Origin: Nocardia vinacea NBRC 16497 | GTDB lineage: Bacteria > Actinomycetota > Actinomycetes > Mycobacteriales > Mycobacteriaceae | Length of the DNA: 63,841 nucleotides | Assembly (NCBI RefSeq): GCF_000308835.1 | Contig: NZ_BAGN01000208.1 | Span: forward strand, 1 to 63,841 | Direction of reading: 5' to 3' | Shown: positions 47,101 through 51,400 of the stretch, piece by piece | How the letters are laid out: the number at the start of each line of letters is the position of its first letter | Numbering within the stretch: the first letter of the stretch is position 1 | The notes under the pieces: model-generated | Database searches by the model: none | Told to the model about the DNA's origin: nothing | Seen by the model: only the letters and a program-made list of their open reading frames with translations | Made by a program: the position numbers and the translations under genes

Positions 47101-48460
47101 CGGTCGTGCTATCGGCGGCGGTGACCTCGTGCGCGGTGACATCGACGGCGGCCTCGGTGGGGCCGTACAGGTTGTACAGTGTCGCGCCGCTGATATCGCG
47201 GAAGGCGGCCGCGGTGGCGGCCGGTAGCGCCTCGCCAGAGGCGAATACCCGGCGCAGGGTCCGTGCCGCACTTTCGATCTGCGGTTCGGCCGCGAAGACA
47301 GCGAGCATGGAAGGCACGAAATGCGCGACCGTGACAGCGCGTTCGGCGATCGTACGCGCCAGATACGCCGGATCGCGATGACCATCCGGCGCCGCGATCA
47401 CCAGTCGCGCACCGACCTGCAACGGCCAGAAGAACTCCCATACCGAGACATCGAAGGTGAACGGTGTCTTCTGCAGCACCACATCATCGCCGCGTAGCCG
47501 ATACAGCCGCTGTCGCCACCGCAGGTTGGCCAAGATCGAACGGTGCGATACCGCAACACCTTTCGGGCGTCCGGTCGATCCGGAGGTAAAGATGACGTAG
47601 GCCGTATTGTCCGCCGACGGACGCGGGCACTCATCGATCGACGCCCCTGCCTCGGCAGTGTCGAATTCGTCGATCCGCAGTACCCGGATATCCGGTCCGA
47701 GCTCGGGCTGGTCGTCGGTCGTGGTGAGTACCAGGACCGGTGCGGCGACCTCGAGCACGTAGCCGACGCGTTCGGCCGGATGCTCCGGATCGATCGGCAC
47801 ATACGCACCGCCCGCCTTCAGGATCGCGTACATGCCGATCAGCAGGTCGAACGAGCGTCGAACGGCAAGCCCCACCAGGCTGTCCGGGCCGACACCCAGG
47901 TCGATCAATCGCCGCGCGAGGGCGTTCACCCGGCCGTCGAACTCCGCATATGTAAGCGTCGCGTAGCGACTCGATGAGGCGGGTGACGGGTGGGCAAGCG
48001 TCGCACCCGCGTACTCCAGGGCTACCGCGTCCGGTGTCCGGCGCACCTGTGCCTCGAATTCGCTGACCAGGGTTTCGATCGGTGCGAATATCGACGGCAG
48101 CACATGGGCCGCCGCCGTCAGGGCGTCATCGAGCAGTCGCTCCAGCACGGCGCCGAGTGCGCCGTCCCCGGACTCGAGCAGGGCGGGCAGTTGGCTGGAG
48201 ACCACGACCGATACCAGTGCGTCGGCACCGAGACCGCCGCCCATCGCCTCGTCCAGCACCATGATCTCGGTGGCCAGCACACCGTAGGTGATGGTGGTCC
48301 CGTCGTACCGCAGCGCGACCCGCTCCGGATCCAATTCGGCGACCTTATCGATCAGGATGGGTAGATCGTCGAGTCCGTACGCCCGGCGCAGTGCCGAATG
48401 ATCGTATGTGGCAATACGATTGCCGAGTTTGCTGGATGCGACCGATTCTGCCTGGGACAT
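23168..48460 (-). CDS. Giant nonribosomal peptide synthetase, terminal subunit: A-T-(C-A-T)x7-TE
   Basis: This 8,430-residue cytoplasmic multienzyme is encoded by one uninterrupted 25-kb frame. It starts at ATG 48460, sharing a base with the stop of the upstream synthetase (TGATG). After an N-terminal fragment of about 115 residues it has an A-T didomain, seven C-A-T modules and a type I thioesterase (GWSFGG, about residue 8256; Asp in MMDSP; His in THWRM). Every carrier site keeps its serine in GGNSL or GGSSL. No epimerization, methyltransferase, oxidase or formylation domain is seen. It accepts the peptide from the upstream protein and adds eight residues before release by hydrolysis or cyclization. 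Two modules have serine codes. Five copies of a palindromic repeat are inserted in frame in this and the upstream protein's homologous sites (four here). MbtH follows 26 bases downstream. Confidence 0.96.
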   Translation of the reverse strand: MSQAESVASSKLGNRIATYDHSALRRAYGLDDLPILIDKVAELDPERVALRYDGTTITYGVLATEIMVLDEAMGGGLGADALVSVVVSSQLPALLESGDGALGAVLERLLDDALTAAAHVLPSIFAPIETLVSEFEAQVRRTPDAVALEYAGATLAHPSPASSSRYATLTYAEFDGRVNALARRLIDLGVGPDSLVGLAVRRSFDLLIGMYAILKAGGAYVPIDPEHPAERVGYVLEVAAPVLVLTTTDDQPELGPDIRVLRIDEFDTAEAGASIDECPRPSADNTAYVIFTSGSTGRPKGVAVSHRSILANLRWRQRLYRLRGDDVVLQKTPFTFDVSVWEFFWPLQVGARLVIAAPDGHRDPAYLARTIAERAVTVAHFVPSMLAVFAAEPQIESAARTLRRVFASGEALPAATAAAFRDISGATLYNLYGPTEAAVDVTAHEVTAADSTTVPIGAPADDTELLVLDDNLRPVASGIIGELYLAGVQLARGYVARPGLTADRFVANPEGAPGDRMYRTGDLVRWRTDGGGGPDELEYLGRIDFQVKLRGLRIELGEVEAALLRNEQVAQAAVLLHRHAGGDHLVAYVVAHHGATIDSATVLESTHRDLPDYMVPSLVVVLDEMPVNANGKLDRRALPEPVFGSAAYREPSTEAEVAVAEIFGQLLATDRVGADDDFFALGGNSLIATRAIARIGAALGITVDVRDFFDRPTVAALAGLARTGAARPALTAAARPQRIPLSPAQRRMWFLNRFGTHTESAYVFDTAAVDNIPVALRLRGPLEVTALSAAITDLVARHEILRTVYPQTADGPVQVVRPVHAVFDLSPSDIPEAELAAAVLAGAVQGFDVTEEIPVRVRLLRSGPEDHTLVLVVHHIAVDGVSMGPLMRDLVTAYAARRAGRRPDWVPLPVQYADYALWQQQVLGSEEDPESVAAHQLGFWAAELADLPAQLDLPADRPRPAVASYRGATHEFAIDAELRHAIDRIAARSRATPFMVVHAALAVLLARLSGTADIAIGTPVAGRGERALDDLVGMFVNTLVLRTEVRGELSFADLVAHARERDLNAFAHSDIPFERLVEVVNPARSQGRHPLFQVALFMQNIGPIALTMPGLAAELVDFDPGFAKFDLQLTLSDTEAGYRAEFTYATDLFDAATVREFGIKFLRLLRAAVADPDIAVGDIELLDAGELDYVTASWNASGHKVADRYLHEGFDSQVRRTPNAVALVSDTAELTYTELSERANRLARLLISTGVGPESLVVLAMPRSIELVVAMYAVLRAGGAYVPVDPGHPAERIWHILDTARPHSVLTTRGTGFALPATVPPSVHLHHIDEVDLSDYSAARIADSERRAVLRPEHPAYVIFTSGSTGRPKGVSVEHRAIANQLAWMHAEYRPRAGDVYLQKTATTFDVSLWGYFLPLRAGATLLLASPDGHRDPRYLAETIARHGVTLTDFVPSMLAVFIAHAEANELDSLRDVFVIGEALPPETVAAFHAVSDAALHNLYGPTEAAVSITYREVTVDDEQVPIGEPQWNSQVYVLDARLHPVPIGVPGELYLAGDQLARGYHGRVDLTADRFVANPFGRAGARMYRTGDLVRWSADGELGYLGRMDFQVKFRGQRIELAEIETALLAVPEVSQAAVRLIDGDYLAGYVIRTPGSVLDLDAVKAGLARRLPGYMVPTALVELSEFPLNTSGKLDRNALPVPVLRQQNFRGPTNAAQRLVAAVFAEVLRVERVGLDDDFFALGGSSLDATQVTARAGEATGTRIPVRALFDASTVEGFAAAVDELSRAGASARPLVRRERPARIPLSPAQQRLWFLNRIETQDGAASVYNLPVVLRLTGRLDVTALERAVLDVLSRHESLRTIYPDSESGPYQSILTPADIGVTLNPVPVERADLTAAITAITTAGFDVTSELPSRVALLIVDRVDDRRGIAGDEYVLVFAVHHIAADALSMTPLITDLVHAYLARLGTASRGDSMGGPSRMLDWRELPVQYADYSLWHRELLGAEDRPGDLAYQQLRFWRAVLDGMPSQLALPTDRPRPALPSNRGAAVDFEIDPELAAALRVLAHRSGATLFMVVHAAFAATIARSSGTDDVVIGSPVGGRGERQLDALIGMFVNTVVLRTPVDAAATFTELLADVRGCDLAAFANADLPFERLVDAMAVDRSTGAHPLFQVLFSFGAAPRIVAGSRALAVPWLTVEPLESPDPTAKFDLHLVVNERAGDHGLTGSLRYATDLFDAATIAALVTRFRRVLATVADAPNTRIGEIELLAADERSQLDRCNDTTHALDETETLASLFAAQVARTPRAPALTFEGTTLSYAEFAEQVNRLARWLIEQGVGPDSLVALGMRRSIDLVVGMYAITAAGGGYVPLDPDHPAERTGYILDTAAPVCVLTSGMGLGVAAAQVRIDRLDLSRYSAAPVTDADRRAPLRAANTAYVIFTSGSTGRPKGVAMSHRGIVNRLLWMQSAHVPLDGTDALLQKTPVTFDVSVPEFFWPLQVGARLVLARPDGHQDPVYLADLIRRESITVAHFVPSMLAVFVADDIDVPTLRHVFCSGEALPVTIAQRARAVTGARVHNMYGPTEAAVEVSAYEVTDVDSGRLPMGGPIWNTRAYVLDARLRQVPVGVPGELYLAGTQLARGYLGRADLTGERFVADPFGPVGTRMYRTGDLVVWRAADQRAVLEFLGRTDFQVKVRGLRIELGEIESALLSVAGIAQAIVLVRDDHGDQLVAYLVADGELDTDRVRAELARRLPAYMVPSAFVVLDGFPVTASGKLDRKALPAPAFAAVEFRAPSDLAETVVAETFTALLGVDLVGADDDFFALGGNSLIATQLAARLSKATGADVPVRTIFDASTVRELARRITLEQDAAPPALPPLTVQDRNEPIPLSIAQQRMWFLNRFDSASGGYNIPFALRLTGVLNVPALERAIADVIAKHETLRTIYPEHDGAATQVVLPAGTKLVELVARAATPAELPELIATAAQTGFDVTTEVPLRVRLLRIDDGESGSRSRQQVYVLLFVVHHIAADGWSFAPLTRDLATAYVARCADVAPSWSPLTLQYADFAIWQRVALGRADDRGSLLAHQLRYWTGRLAGVPEVLPLPTDRPRPAVASNRGGAITGRLDRVLHQGIQDVAAAHRVTPFMVLHAALAVLLSRLSATDDIVIGTPVAGRGDEALDELVGMFVNTLVLRTEVRADTTLGELLATVRTADLAAFDHAAVPFEQLVDVVNPVRSQAHAPLYQVAMTLQNQSKPDFQLHRLNIAALDIGPAPIQLDLDWTLTDRYDTDGAADGIDVHLHYALDLFDKATVDGFLAGFERVVRAMVRDVRTLVGNVELMSVAERGLLLSDRNATARSLPSETLDDLLTARVTATPDAVAVIFEDTSVTYAELETKVNRLAHWLISAGVCPETIVGLAALRSVDMLVAIFAIVRAGGAYLPLDPTHPADRIAQVIDSAAPALVLAVGGAKLPDLDDVRVVDLADLSGFDAALSARAPLHRDNTAYVLFTSGSTGRPKGVAVTHRAIMNQLRWLEFRYGVTAADRILQRAPLTFDVSVWECFLPIAVGAPLVIARPSGHLDLAYFAGLLREHGITIAEYVPSVLAALIGEGMGDALRSFRHLHCGGEALTPDLLAAIREHADGAVHNAYGPTEAAISAIYHEFTDADSGRDVAIGRPCWNTRAYVLDARLRPVPVGVTGELYLAGHQLARGYHGRAGLTAERFVADPFGVPGKLMYRTGDLVRWNRGGDLIYLGRNDFQIKLRGQRIELGEIESALAGVAGVTNAAVISTRDTSGYDCLVGYISGAELSSDAVLAQVRAQLPAYMVPAHLVVLDEMPLTTVGKLDRAALPAVEVAGTAMEFRAPQEGTESVLAALMADLIGGVRIGADDDFFARGGNSLLAMRLVARANAAFGSALTVREIFGAPTVAELALRVTHADVVRPALVARDRPERIPLSLAQTRMWLLNRLDPESAVYNIPITIRLTGALDESALRAALGDVVARHESLRTVFPADSIGPAQVVTGSTELELRPVDITEADLAAAVVGFAGVGFDLRTRMPVRATLFRVASDDHVLVVVVHHIAADGVSTAPLARDLMVAYSARTEGSAPQWQPLPVQYADFTLWQHELLGSADDPDSVLARQIAYWRTELDGLAPVLELPADRPRPALASGRGAAVEFAITSELTAAIAELARNHGVSSFMVVHAAYAVLLARSARVEDIAIGTPVAGRAEAALDDLVGMFVNTLVLRTEVAAGATFAELLGRVRATDVRAFAHADLPFERLVDELNPVRSQAHSPIVQALLTFEHRDDTVLRLPGLEVAGYPIDNQVAQFDLALELAEGDGTALRAVMRYATDLFDRATVESFAARFVRILEAVVADSAVRVGDIELLDRNELSLLNRWNDTSFAINRSQTLVSLFEEQVLRTPDAAAVTFEGRSLAHPSPDHHPPSSRYATLTYSEFAGRVHRLARWLVAHGVGPDSVVALGMRRSLDLVVGMYAVTVAGGAYLPLDPDHPADRIAYVLETARPVWVLTAGVDLETVAARQVRIDRLELTRYSPAPLTTMDRLGVLLPDHPAYVIFTSGSTGRPKGVAVSHAAIVNRLTWMQAEYRLNADDAVLQKTPATFDVSVWEFFWPLQIGARLVVARPDGHRDPAYLARLISDEGITVAHFVPSMLAVYLAEPRARECVTLRALFASGEALPAPTAQRARELTGARVHNLYGPTEAAVDVTFHEVTDADAESVPIGTPVFNTRLLVLDARMRLVPVGVPGELYLAGAQLALGYVRRAPLTAERFVANPHGGVGERMYRTGDLVRWVPASRSDSMGGRRVTGGPANGELEYLGRTDFQVKLRGLRIELGEIESALTALDVVDQAVVVVRSDERLGDQLVAYLVADPAVDIDDVRAELDVALPAYMVPSAFVVLDALPLNTSGKLDRAALPAPVFETATYRAPATETEQTVAEIMGELLGIERIGADDNFFALGGNSLIATQLAARLGTALDAEVPARMVFEAPTVAGIAARAALLAGTAGRPKLTARQRPDLIPLSPAQQRMWFLNRFDPGETVNNIPVAIRLTGDLDTDALAAALADVVARHETLRTVYPDIDGTGYQRILDSTQVPEIVELDPSALVDLVATPFDVTTEVPLRIGLATLSDREHLLALVVHHIAADGFSMAPLARDITTAYVARATGTAPMWTDLRVQYADYALWQREILGVEGDPESVAAQQLRYWSRVLGGLPAQLDLPSDRPRPAIASHAAASTIIGLDAAIRDGIAAIAGRYDLSPFMVVHAALATLLARLSGMGDIAIGAPIAGRGAAALDDLVGMFVNTLVLRTEVAGSDSFAAVLRRVRDGDLDAFANADVPFERLVEVLDSPRSEARHPLFQVALFFQNLAPVAVELAGVTVADYEIDYETTRFDLQLTVADDALRFTYATDLFDESTIATFGARFIRLLGAVVDHPEQVVGDIDLFETGELERVVTAWNDSAHTAFVAEMLLDEFEQQAAATPDDIALVFDETTMTYGELDGRTNQLARYLIATGVGPESLVAVAIRRSTDLVVAIYAVLKAGGAYVPIDPDHPAQRIVHIIDTAAPIALLTTESDRQDFGYAGAAVCVDTVALDGYADDPIAASERTAPIHPQNPAYVIFTSGSTGKPKGVSVSHAAIVNQMTWMQSEYQLTAEDVYLQKTATTFDVSLWGYFLPLRIGATLVLAAPDGHRDPGYLAEVITEYGVTVTDFVPTMLTEFARYVETAADLGTLRTVFVIGEALPAETVRTFGAASSARLHNLYGPTEAAVSITYRDVTGEIDRTVMPIGNPEWNSRVYVLDSRLRPTLPGVAGELYLAGTQLARGYHGRPDLTADRFVANPFGPAGERMYRTGDLVRWDTSGVTPELVYLGRTDFQVKFRGQRIELGEIEAVLATVPGVSQAAAGVVGDRLVGYVVSDAQDVRAAVLAAAVDALPSYMVPSTIVVLAAFPLNISGKLARKALPEPVFDGVAYRAPVTPAERLVAEAFESVLARSPIGADDNFFDLGGNSLIATRVLARLGERLGRVPVRLLFEAPTVHAFAARLAALARDQVVPLIAGPRPERIPLAPVQRGMWFLNRLDPDSAVHNIPVAVRIGGELDQAALCAAFTDVITRHEALRTVYPADANGIGHQVILPAEPAPVSLVVETAGSVDGRIADFLGTGFDITAEVPVRAILLREHATSHVLVAVLHHIAADGYSMGPLLRDLLSAYLSRVVGGTPVWPELAAQYADYALWQTVELDSVAAEQLTYWTEALRDLPEELALPTDRPRPAVASKRGGTVRARIGGGVGARIHELAARHNATPFMVVHAALAVLLARLSGSGDIAIGTPVAGRGAAALDDLVGMFVNTLVLRTYPDAARSFTDLLDETRTNDLAAFAHATVPFERVVDELGIERSQSKHPLFTVALSYLNIGTEELTLPGLELAAVEFDEPVARFDLQFTVASKLDAEGNLAIELDYTTDLFDAATATGLLRRFGRVLGALAANPSAPIGTIDVLTPAERTELLARRGDDPVPPHTLAELMAAAVAMNPDALALISDDRELTYRALDEHSSRLARMLIGHGIGAEDFVAVAIPRSAESMLAVWAVAKTGAAFVPVDPTYPADRIAHMLSDSGAAVGLTLTACRPALPGTTEWLVLDAPATAARMRHSSAAPLAPDELIRPVCVANPAWMIYTSGSTGTPKGVLATHGGLAGVARAQRDRYQVTATSRVLHVASPSFDAAMLELLLVLPAAAALVIAPATVYGGSELTAFVRDQRVTHAFITPAVLRTMDPNEVPELTHLTVGGESYGPDLVRRWGTGRAFHNTYGPTETTIITNISAPLRPGEFDMGTTIHGMSAVVLDTRLQPVPDGVTGELYLRGPGLARGYHARPGLTADRFVADPYGPAGGRLYRTGDLVRWIASGAIQYVGRADHQVKVRGLRIELGEIDAVLSAHESVEFAVTIGHTDAAGSVSLVAYVVADRAIDTAELTAFAAQSLAAYMVPAAIMVLDEIPLTPVGKLDRKALPAPEFRTATFRAPETAAERIVAEVFAEVLGLAAVGLDDDFFAIGGNSLTATQLAARLGARSDTSVGVRLVFENSTVSALAAALDTTAMRARPALTRRTGTGPIPLSLAQQRMWFLNRLDRQSTAYNIPLAVRLTGDLDITALNAAIIDVVERHEVLRTVYPQHESGAVQVVLPMADAGAPVLAAIPVPVDDLTSAVADFVGGGFDVSDSVPLRTRLFRPVAGATALSEHVLVVVVHHIAADGSSLVPLARDVMTAYAARKHGMPPEWTPLPVQYADYSRWQRELLGSESDPDSLISQQLGFWTETLTGLPAQLTLPTDRPRPAIVSTRGRHVDFTIDADMQARLMDLGRSTGATLFMVLHAAFAVLLARLSGTADIAVGTPVAGRGAAELDDVVGMFVNTLVLRTQVDAATGFTELLDRVRAADVAAFANADVPFERLVEVLNPERSTARHPLFQVGFSFHNQAEAKFALDGLTATAVDFDSEVSQFDLHLVVTDRYGPDGNAAGMAASITYATALFDEATVAGFAGRLHRLLAAVCAEALLPVGDLALLDTAERDRMLVSWNRIEHEFTPAPLIAAFEAQVAETPDAVAIVDDEVTVTYGQFASRVNRLARALIGRGIGPESLVALAIPRSVDLLVAMYAVVTAGGAYIPLDPTHPLDRTASVLAAADPALVLTSAEQPMLPGTVADHDVVLDISVAAGVLDNSPIRAEERLSALTAAHTAYVIFTSGSTGTPKGVAVPHAAVTHQLDWLQTEYALEPEDATLLMTSAAFDLSVWEFWWALRTGARVVLAPQGAQRDPARVLDLIRRASVTTVTLVPSLLAMLAEVSGDQRLPRSLRRLLVIGEALPAATVDRIGALTAARIDNLYGPTEAAVSVTRFRTGAGLRRTVVPIGTPESGNQVYVLDDRLHPVPTGVTGELYLGGAQLARGYHGRSDLSAERFVANPFGTPGTRMYRTGDMVRWDADGNLEYVERRDFQVKVRGYRIELAEIEHALRSRPTVAEAVVIAHRGDLLVGYFTATSPIDPNALKSALAETLPSYMVPTVLIQLSAVPLNANGKVDRTALPEPELGTREFRAPETELELLVCIVFAESLEVERIGMDDNFFERGGNSLLATRLATQLSTALAEQIPVVWLFAAPTPADLITQLELHRCGRGRVDAQAAFDVLLPLRPGGSREPLFCIHPVGGVAWSFAGLAAHIDPERGIYGIQSPVLNSAAALPDSIENWAGRYVREIRAVQPEGPYHLLGWSFGGVLAHAVANQLEDQGQHVALLAMMDSPLHLTVDETATVPVADLLGGLLGEQADDTDTELDRTRLARRIAELPEPFASFGFDRLGRLLDAGTHSLELITRYRPRPYKGDLVYFTAALDDPTGATGAASWSDAVDGTVHNHAVQATHWRMTSESALARIGHVLTNVLAHADRA
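23171..23989 (-). other. NRPS thioesterase domain
   Basis: This is the C-terminal release domain. It begins around FDVLLPLRPGG and carries the alpha/beta-hydrolase nucleophile motif GWSFGG, an acid candidate in MMDSP and the catalytic His in QATHWRMT. It would free the peptide as an acid or a ring. Boundaries are approximate. Confidence 0.9.
23990..27169 (-). other. NRPS module 13 (C-A-T)
   Basis: The C domain has HHIAADGSS. Specificity positions by the Phe-A alignment read D-L-W-T-L-I-L-V-S-K, which I cannot assign; module 5 differs only at the fourth position. The carrier motif is FFERGGNSL, with Arg replacing the usual Leu before GG. Confidence 0.75.
27170..30289 (-). other. NRPS module 12 (C-A-T), divergent A domain
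   Basis: The C domain has HHIAADGYS. The A domain differs from the others: MIYTSGSTGTPKG, FDAAMLELL and NTYGPTETTIITN. The code is D-A-L-F-T-G-T-I-I-K, suggesting a hydrophobic side chain, with no exact match known to me. The carrier motif is FFAIGGNSL. Confidence 0.75.
30290..33409 (-). other. NRPS module 11 (C-A-T)
   Basis: The C domain has HHIAADGFS. The code is D-V-W-D-F-I-L-V-S-K, identical to module 7, so the two should load the same amino acid. Asp at the fourth position may face a polar or cationic side chain. The carrier motif is FFDLGGNSL. Confidence 0.75.
33999..34045 (-). repeat. Intragenic palindromic repeat, copy e
   Basis: It is read in the sense orientation of the gene, opposite to copies a-d. 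The core is ATCGC-GAA-GCGAT, followed by TCGATGGGGGG and ending GTGACGGGTGGGCC. It adds about 18 residues (ASRSDSMGGRRVTGGP) between the A-domain RTGDLVRW and ELEYLGR motifs of module 10. Confidence 0.85.
35128..35178 (+). repeat. Intragenic palindromic repeat, copy c
   Basis: A 51-base copy antisense to the gene, core GTCGC-GTA-GCGAC, ending GACGGGTGGGCCA. It encodes LAHPSPDHHPPSSRYAT in the N-terminus of the serine-type A domain of module 10. Confidence 0.88.
36660..39859 (-). other. NRPS module 9 (C-A-T)
   Basis: The C domain has HHIAADGWS. The code reads D-V-W-E-H-G-A-I-S-K. Glu at the fourth position is also seen in some ornithine-type codes, so a basic residue is a guess. The carrier motif is FFARGGNSL, with Arg before GG. 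Confidence 0.7.
39860..43099 (-). other. NRPS module 8 (C-A-T), altered condensation motif
   Basis: The condensation motif is HHIAADA (42620-42640), with Ala where Gly is nearly universal. A repeat copy lies about 60 bases further on (42531-42561). The A-domain code D-V-P-H-F-S-M-V-E-K resembles serine but has Pro for Trp (FDVSVPEFF) and Glu for Asp. The carrier motif is FFALGGNSL. Confidence 0.75.
42531..42561 (-). repeat. Intragenic palindromic repeat, copy f (shortened)
   Basis: It keeps the hairpin ATCGC-GCG-GCGAT and TCGATGGGCGGGCC but lacks the distal G-rich part. It is in sense orientation and encodes TASRGDSMGGP inside the C domain of module 8, before LPVQYADY. Confidence 0.75.
43100..46279 (-). 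other. NRPS module 7 (C-A-T)
   Basis: The C domain has HHIAVDGVS. Its N-terminal region has an extra segment (THTESAYVFDTAA) not seen in the other modules. The code is D-V-W-D-F-I-L-V-S-K, identical to module 11. The carrier motif is FFALGGSSL. Confidence 0.75.
46280..48460 (-). other. NRPS module 6, second half (docking-like fragment-A-T), serine code
   Basis: Residues 1 to about 115 contain a short fragment like the start of an A domain (LDDLPILIDKVAELDP through GALGAVLERLL). A complete A domain follows with code DVWHFSLVDK, giving serine. A 42-base repeat copy (47956-47997) lies in the A-domain N-terminus. The matching C domain is at the end of the upstream protein. The carrier motif is FFALGGNSL. 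Confidence 0.85.
47956..47997 (+). repeat. Intragenic palindromic repeat, copy d
   Basis: A 42-base copy, nine bases shorter than copies a-c and still in frame, core GTCGC-GTA-GCGAC. It encodes LAHPSPASSSRYAT in the serine-type A domain of module 6. Confidence 0.87.
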
Positions 48461-51400
48461 CAGTAAATTCCTTCCGAATCGACTTCCGAATCCGAGTTGG
48501 AGAGCACAGCCCGCGCCTCGGTGCGCAGGGACCGTAGGACTGCCGCGAGACCACTGCCGCCGAGGGCGGCCAAGAGGCCGGGCACCAGCCCGGCGAGGGC
48601 GACATTGATGAGCGCTTCGGGTTTCGCGGTCGTCCCCATGGCCTTGGCGACCGTCGCGACCTTGGCGGCCAGCTCGCCGAAGGTCACCGTGTGCGCATCG
48701 TGAGTGAAAGCGACAGCACCGGGATCGATTTCGGCGGCAGCGGCGATCAGCGCGGGCAGGTCCGCCGGGTTGTCCGACCGTTCGCCACGAGACTGTTCGC
48801 CGCGAATATCGATGGCGCGAATCGCGATAGCCGGATCATCCGCGACTACCTCGAATATCCGAAGTAGTCGCTCGGCGAACAGCCGGACCGTCGCGGTATC
48901 GAAAATGTCGGTCGCGTAGCCGAATCGCATATCCAGCCCGACCAGATCTCCTGCGGCGTCGAACAACTCGATGCCGGTGAGCTGCAGGTCGTATTTGGCC
49001 TCTGCCAGCGCGAGATCGAGCACCTCGACCTCGAGTCCGGGCAGCGCGACGCGGCCGGGCGGCATGTTCTGGAAGGTGAACATCACCTGGAACAGCGGCG
49101 TATAGGCACTGGACCTGGTCCGGCCGACGGCATCGACCACCCGCTCGAACGGCACGTCGGCATGTGACAGCGCCGCGATATCGCGATTCCTGGCCTGCCG
49201 AAGCAGATCCGCGAAACCGGTGCGCGCGTCGATCTCGGTGCGCAGCACCACGGTATTGACGAACATGCCGATCAGGTCGTCTAGTTCACGTTCGCCACGC
49301 CCCGCGACCGGTGCGCCGATAGCGATATCCGGGGTGCCGGACAGTTTGGCCAGCAGGACCGCGAATGCACTGTGGATCAGGGTGAACAGTGTGGTGTCGT
49401 GCGCACGGGCAACCGCCTCCAACCGCGCGGTGAGTACCATGTCCACCTCGAAACCGACTGTGTCACCGCGCATATCCCTGCGCGCCGGCCGCGGTCGATC
49501 GCTCGGCAATGGAAGTACTTCGGGCAGGCCCGCCAATTCCGCTGTCCAATAGTCGAGTTGCCGGGACAGCAGGCCGTTCGGATCACGGTCGGAGCCGAGC
49601 AACGCGCGTTGCCACACGCTGTAATCGGCGTACTGGATCGGCAATGGCTCCCAGTCGGGCGCATCGCCCGCGATCCGGCTGAGGTAGGCACGCATGAGAT
49701 CCCGCGTCATCGGGGCGACCGAATAGCCGTCGGCGCTGATGTGGTGCAGCACCACCACGAGGACGTGCTCGTCGACGTCGGTGCGGAACAATGCCGCGCG
49801 GACCGGTGGTGCTGCGGTGATATCGAAACCGGCGGCGACGAATTCAGCGATACGCGCGTCGATATCACCCTGTGCCAACAGGATCGGTTCCAGATCGACC
49901 TCGGCGTCGTCCAGTACTTGCTGCACCGGTTCGGGCTCGGCATCCGGATATCGGGTGCGCAGGGTTTCGTGGCGTTCGATCACGTCCAGGATTGCCGCGC
50001 CGAGGGCGGCGATATCCAATGCGCCGGTCAGACGCAACGCTGCGGGGATGTTATAGGCCGAGGCGTCTGGGGCCAGCCGGTTGAGCACCCACATCCGTTG
50101 CTGTACCGGCGATAGCGGGGCGGGCGCGGTGCCGGAACGTCGGGTCAGCGCGGGCCTGGTATCGGTTTCCCCGAGTTCGGCCAGTCGCGCGGCGAGCAGC
50201 CCGACGGTCGGTGCGTCGAATACCGCGGCCACCGGGACCCGGACTCCGAGTGTCGAGCCCAGCTGCGCCGCCAGCCGGGTCGCCAGCAGAGAATTGCCCC
50301 CGAGCGCGAAGAAATCGGTATCCAGCCCGACCGTTTCCTCGGCCGCGATCACCTCGACGAAGGTGGCGGCGACCAAGCGCTCCAGTTGACTGGTCGGTGC
50401 GCGGAAAGTAGCCGTAGTGAGCGCCGGCGCGGGCAGTGCGGCCCGATCCACCTTGCCATTGGCATTGAGCGGCAACGACTCCAGCACAACGATCGCGGTG
50501 GGCACCATGTAGGTGGGCAGCTCTCTGGCGACCGCCGCACGCAACGCACCGGCCGATTCGGCAGGAGCCGTCGAGTCCGGCACGGCAACATAGGCGATGA
50601 GCCGAGCGCCGGCGTGCGCCACCGCGACCGCGGCGCGCACGTCGGGCAACCGCAGCAGCGCGGCCTCCACCTCGCCGAGCTCGATCCGGAAACCGCCGAT
50701 CTTGACCTGGAAGTCGGCACGCTCCAGGTATTCCAGCGTGCCCTCCGGACGCCAGCGGACGATATCGCCGGTCCGGTACATCGTCGCGCCGACGGCGCCG
50801 GCGAAGGGATCCGCGACGAAACGGCCAGCCGTCAGCGCGGGCCTGCGTTGATAGCAGCGCGCCAATTGCGCACCGGCCAAATACAACTCACCGGGCACAC
50901 CCACCGCGACCGGCTGTAGCCGTGCATCGAGCACGTAAACGCGACTGTTCCAGGCGGGCGCGCCGATCGGCACGATATGGGTCGGGTCCGCATCGACTTC
51001 GAAGGCGGTGATCGAAACGGCTGCCTCGGTCGGGCCGTACAGGTTGAACAGTCGCGCGCCGGAATGTCCGGCTCGACGACGGAATTCGATCGCGGTGGCG
51101 GGCGGCAGCGCCTCACCGATGGCAAGCACCTGCCGCAGTGAATTCGGCAGCGGCGCATCCGATACCGCGAGCAGCATGCCGACCAGCGACGGTACGGCGT
51201 GCAGCACCGTCACCACATGGCGTTCGATCAGGGCCAGCAGCCGGTCCGGATCGCGTTCGGCGCCGGGCTCGGTCACCACCAGGCGACCACCAGTCGTCAG
51301 AACCGACCAGAATTCCCACACCGACAGGTCGAAGGTTGCCGGGGTCTTGAGCAGCGCACTCGCCTGTGGCCCGAGTGCGAATCGGTCACGCAGCCAGGTC

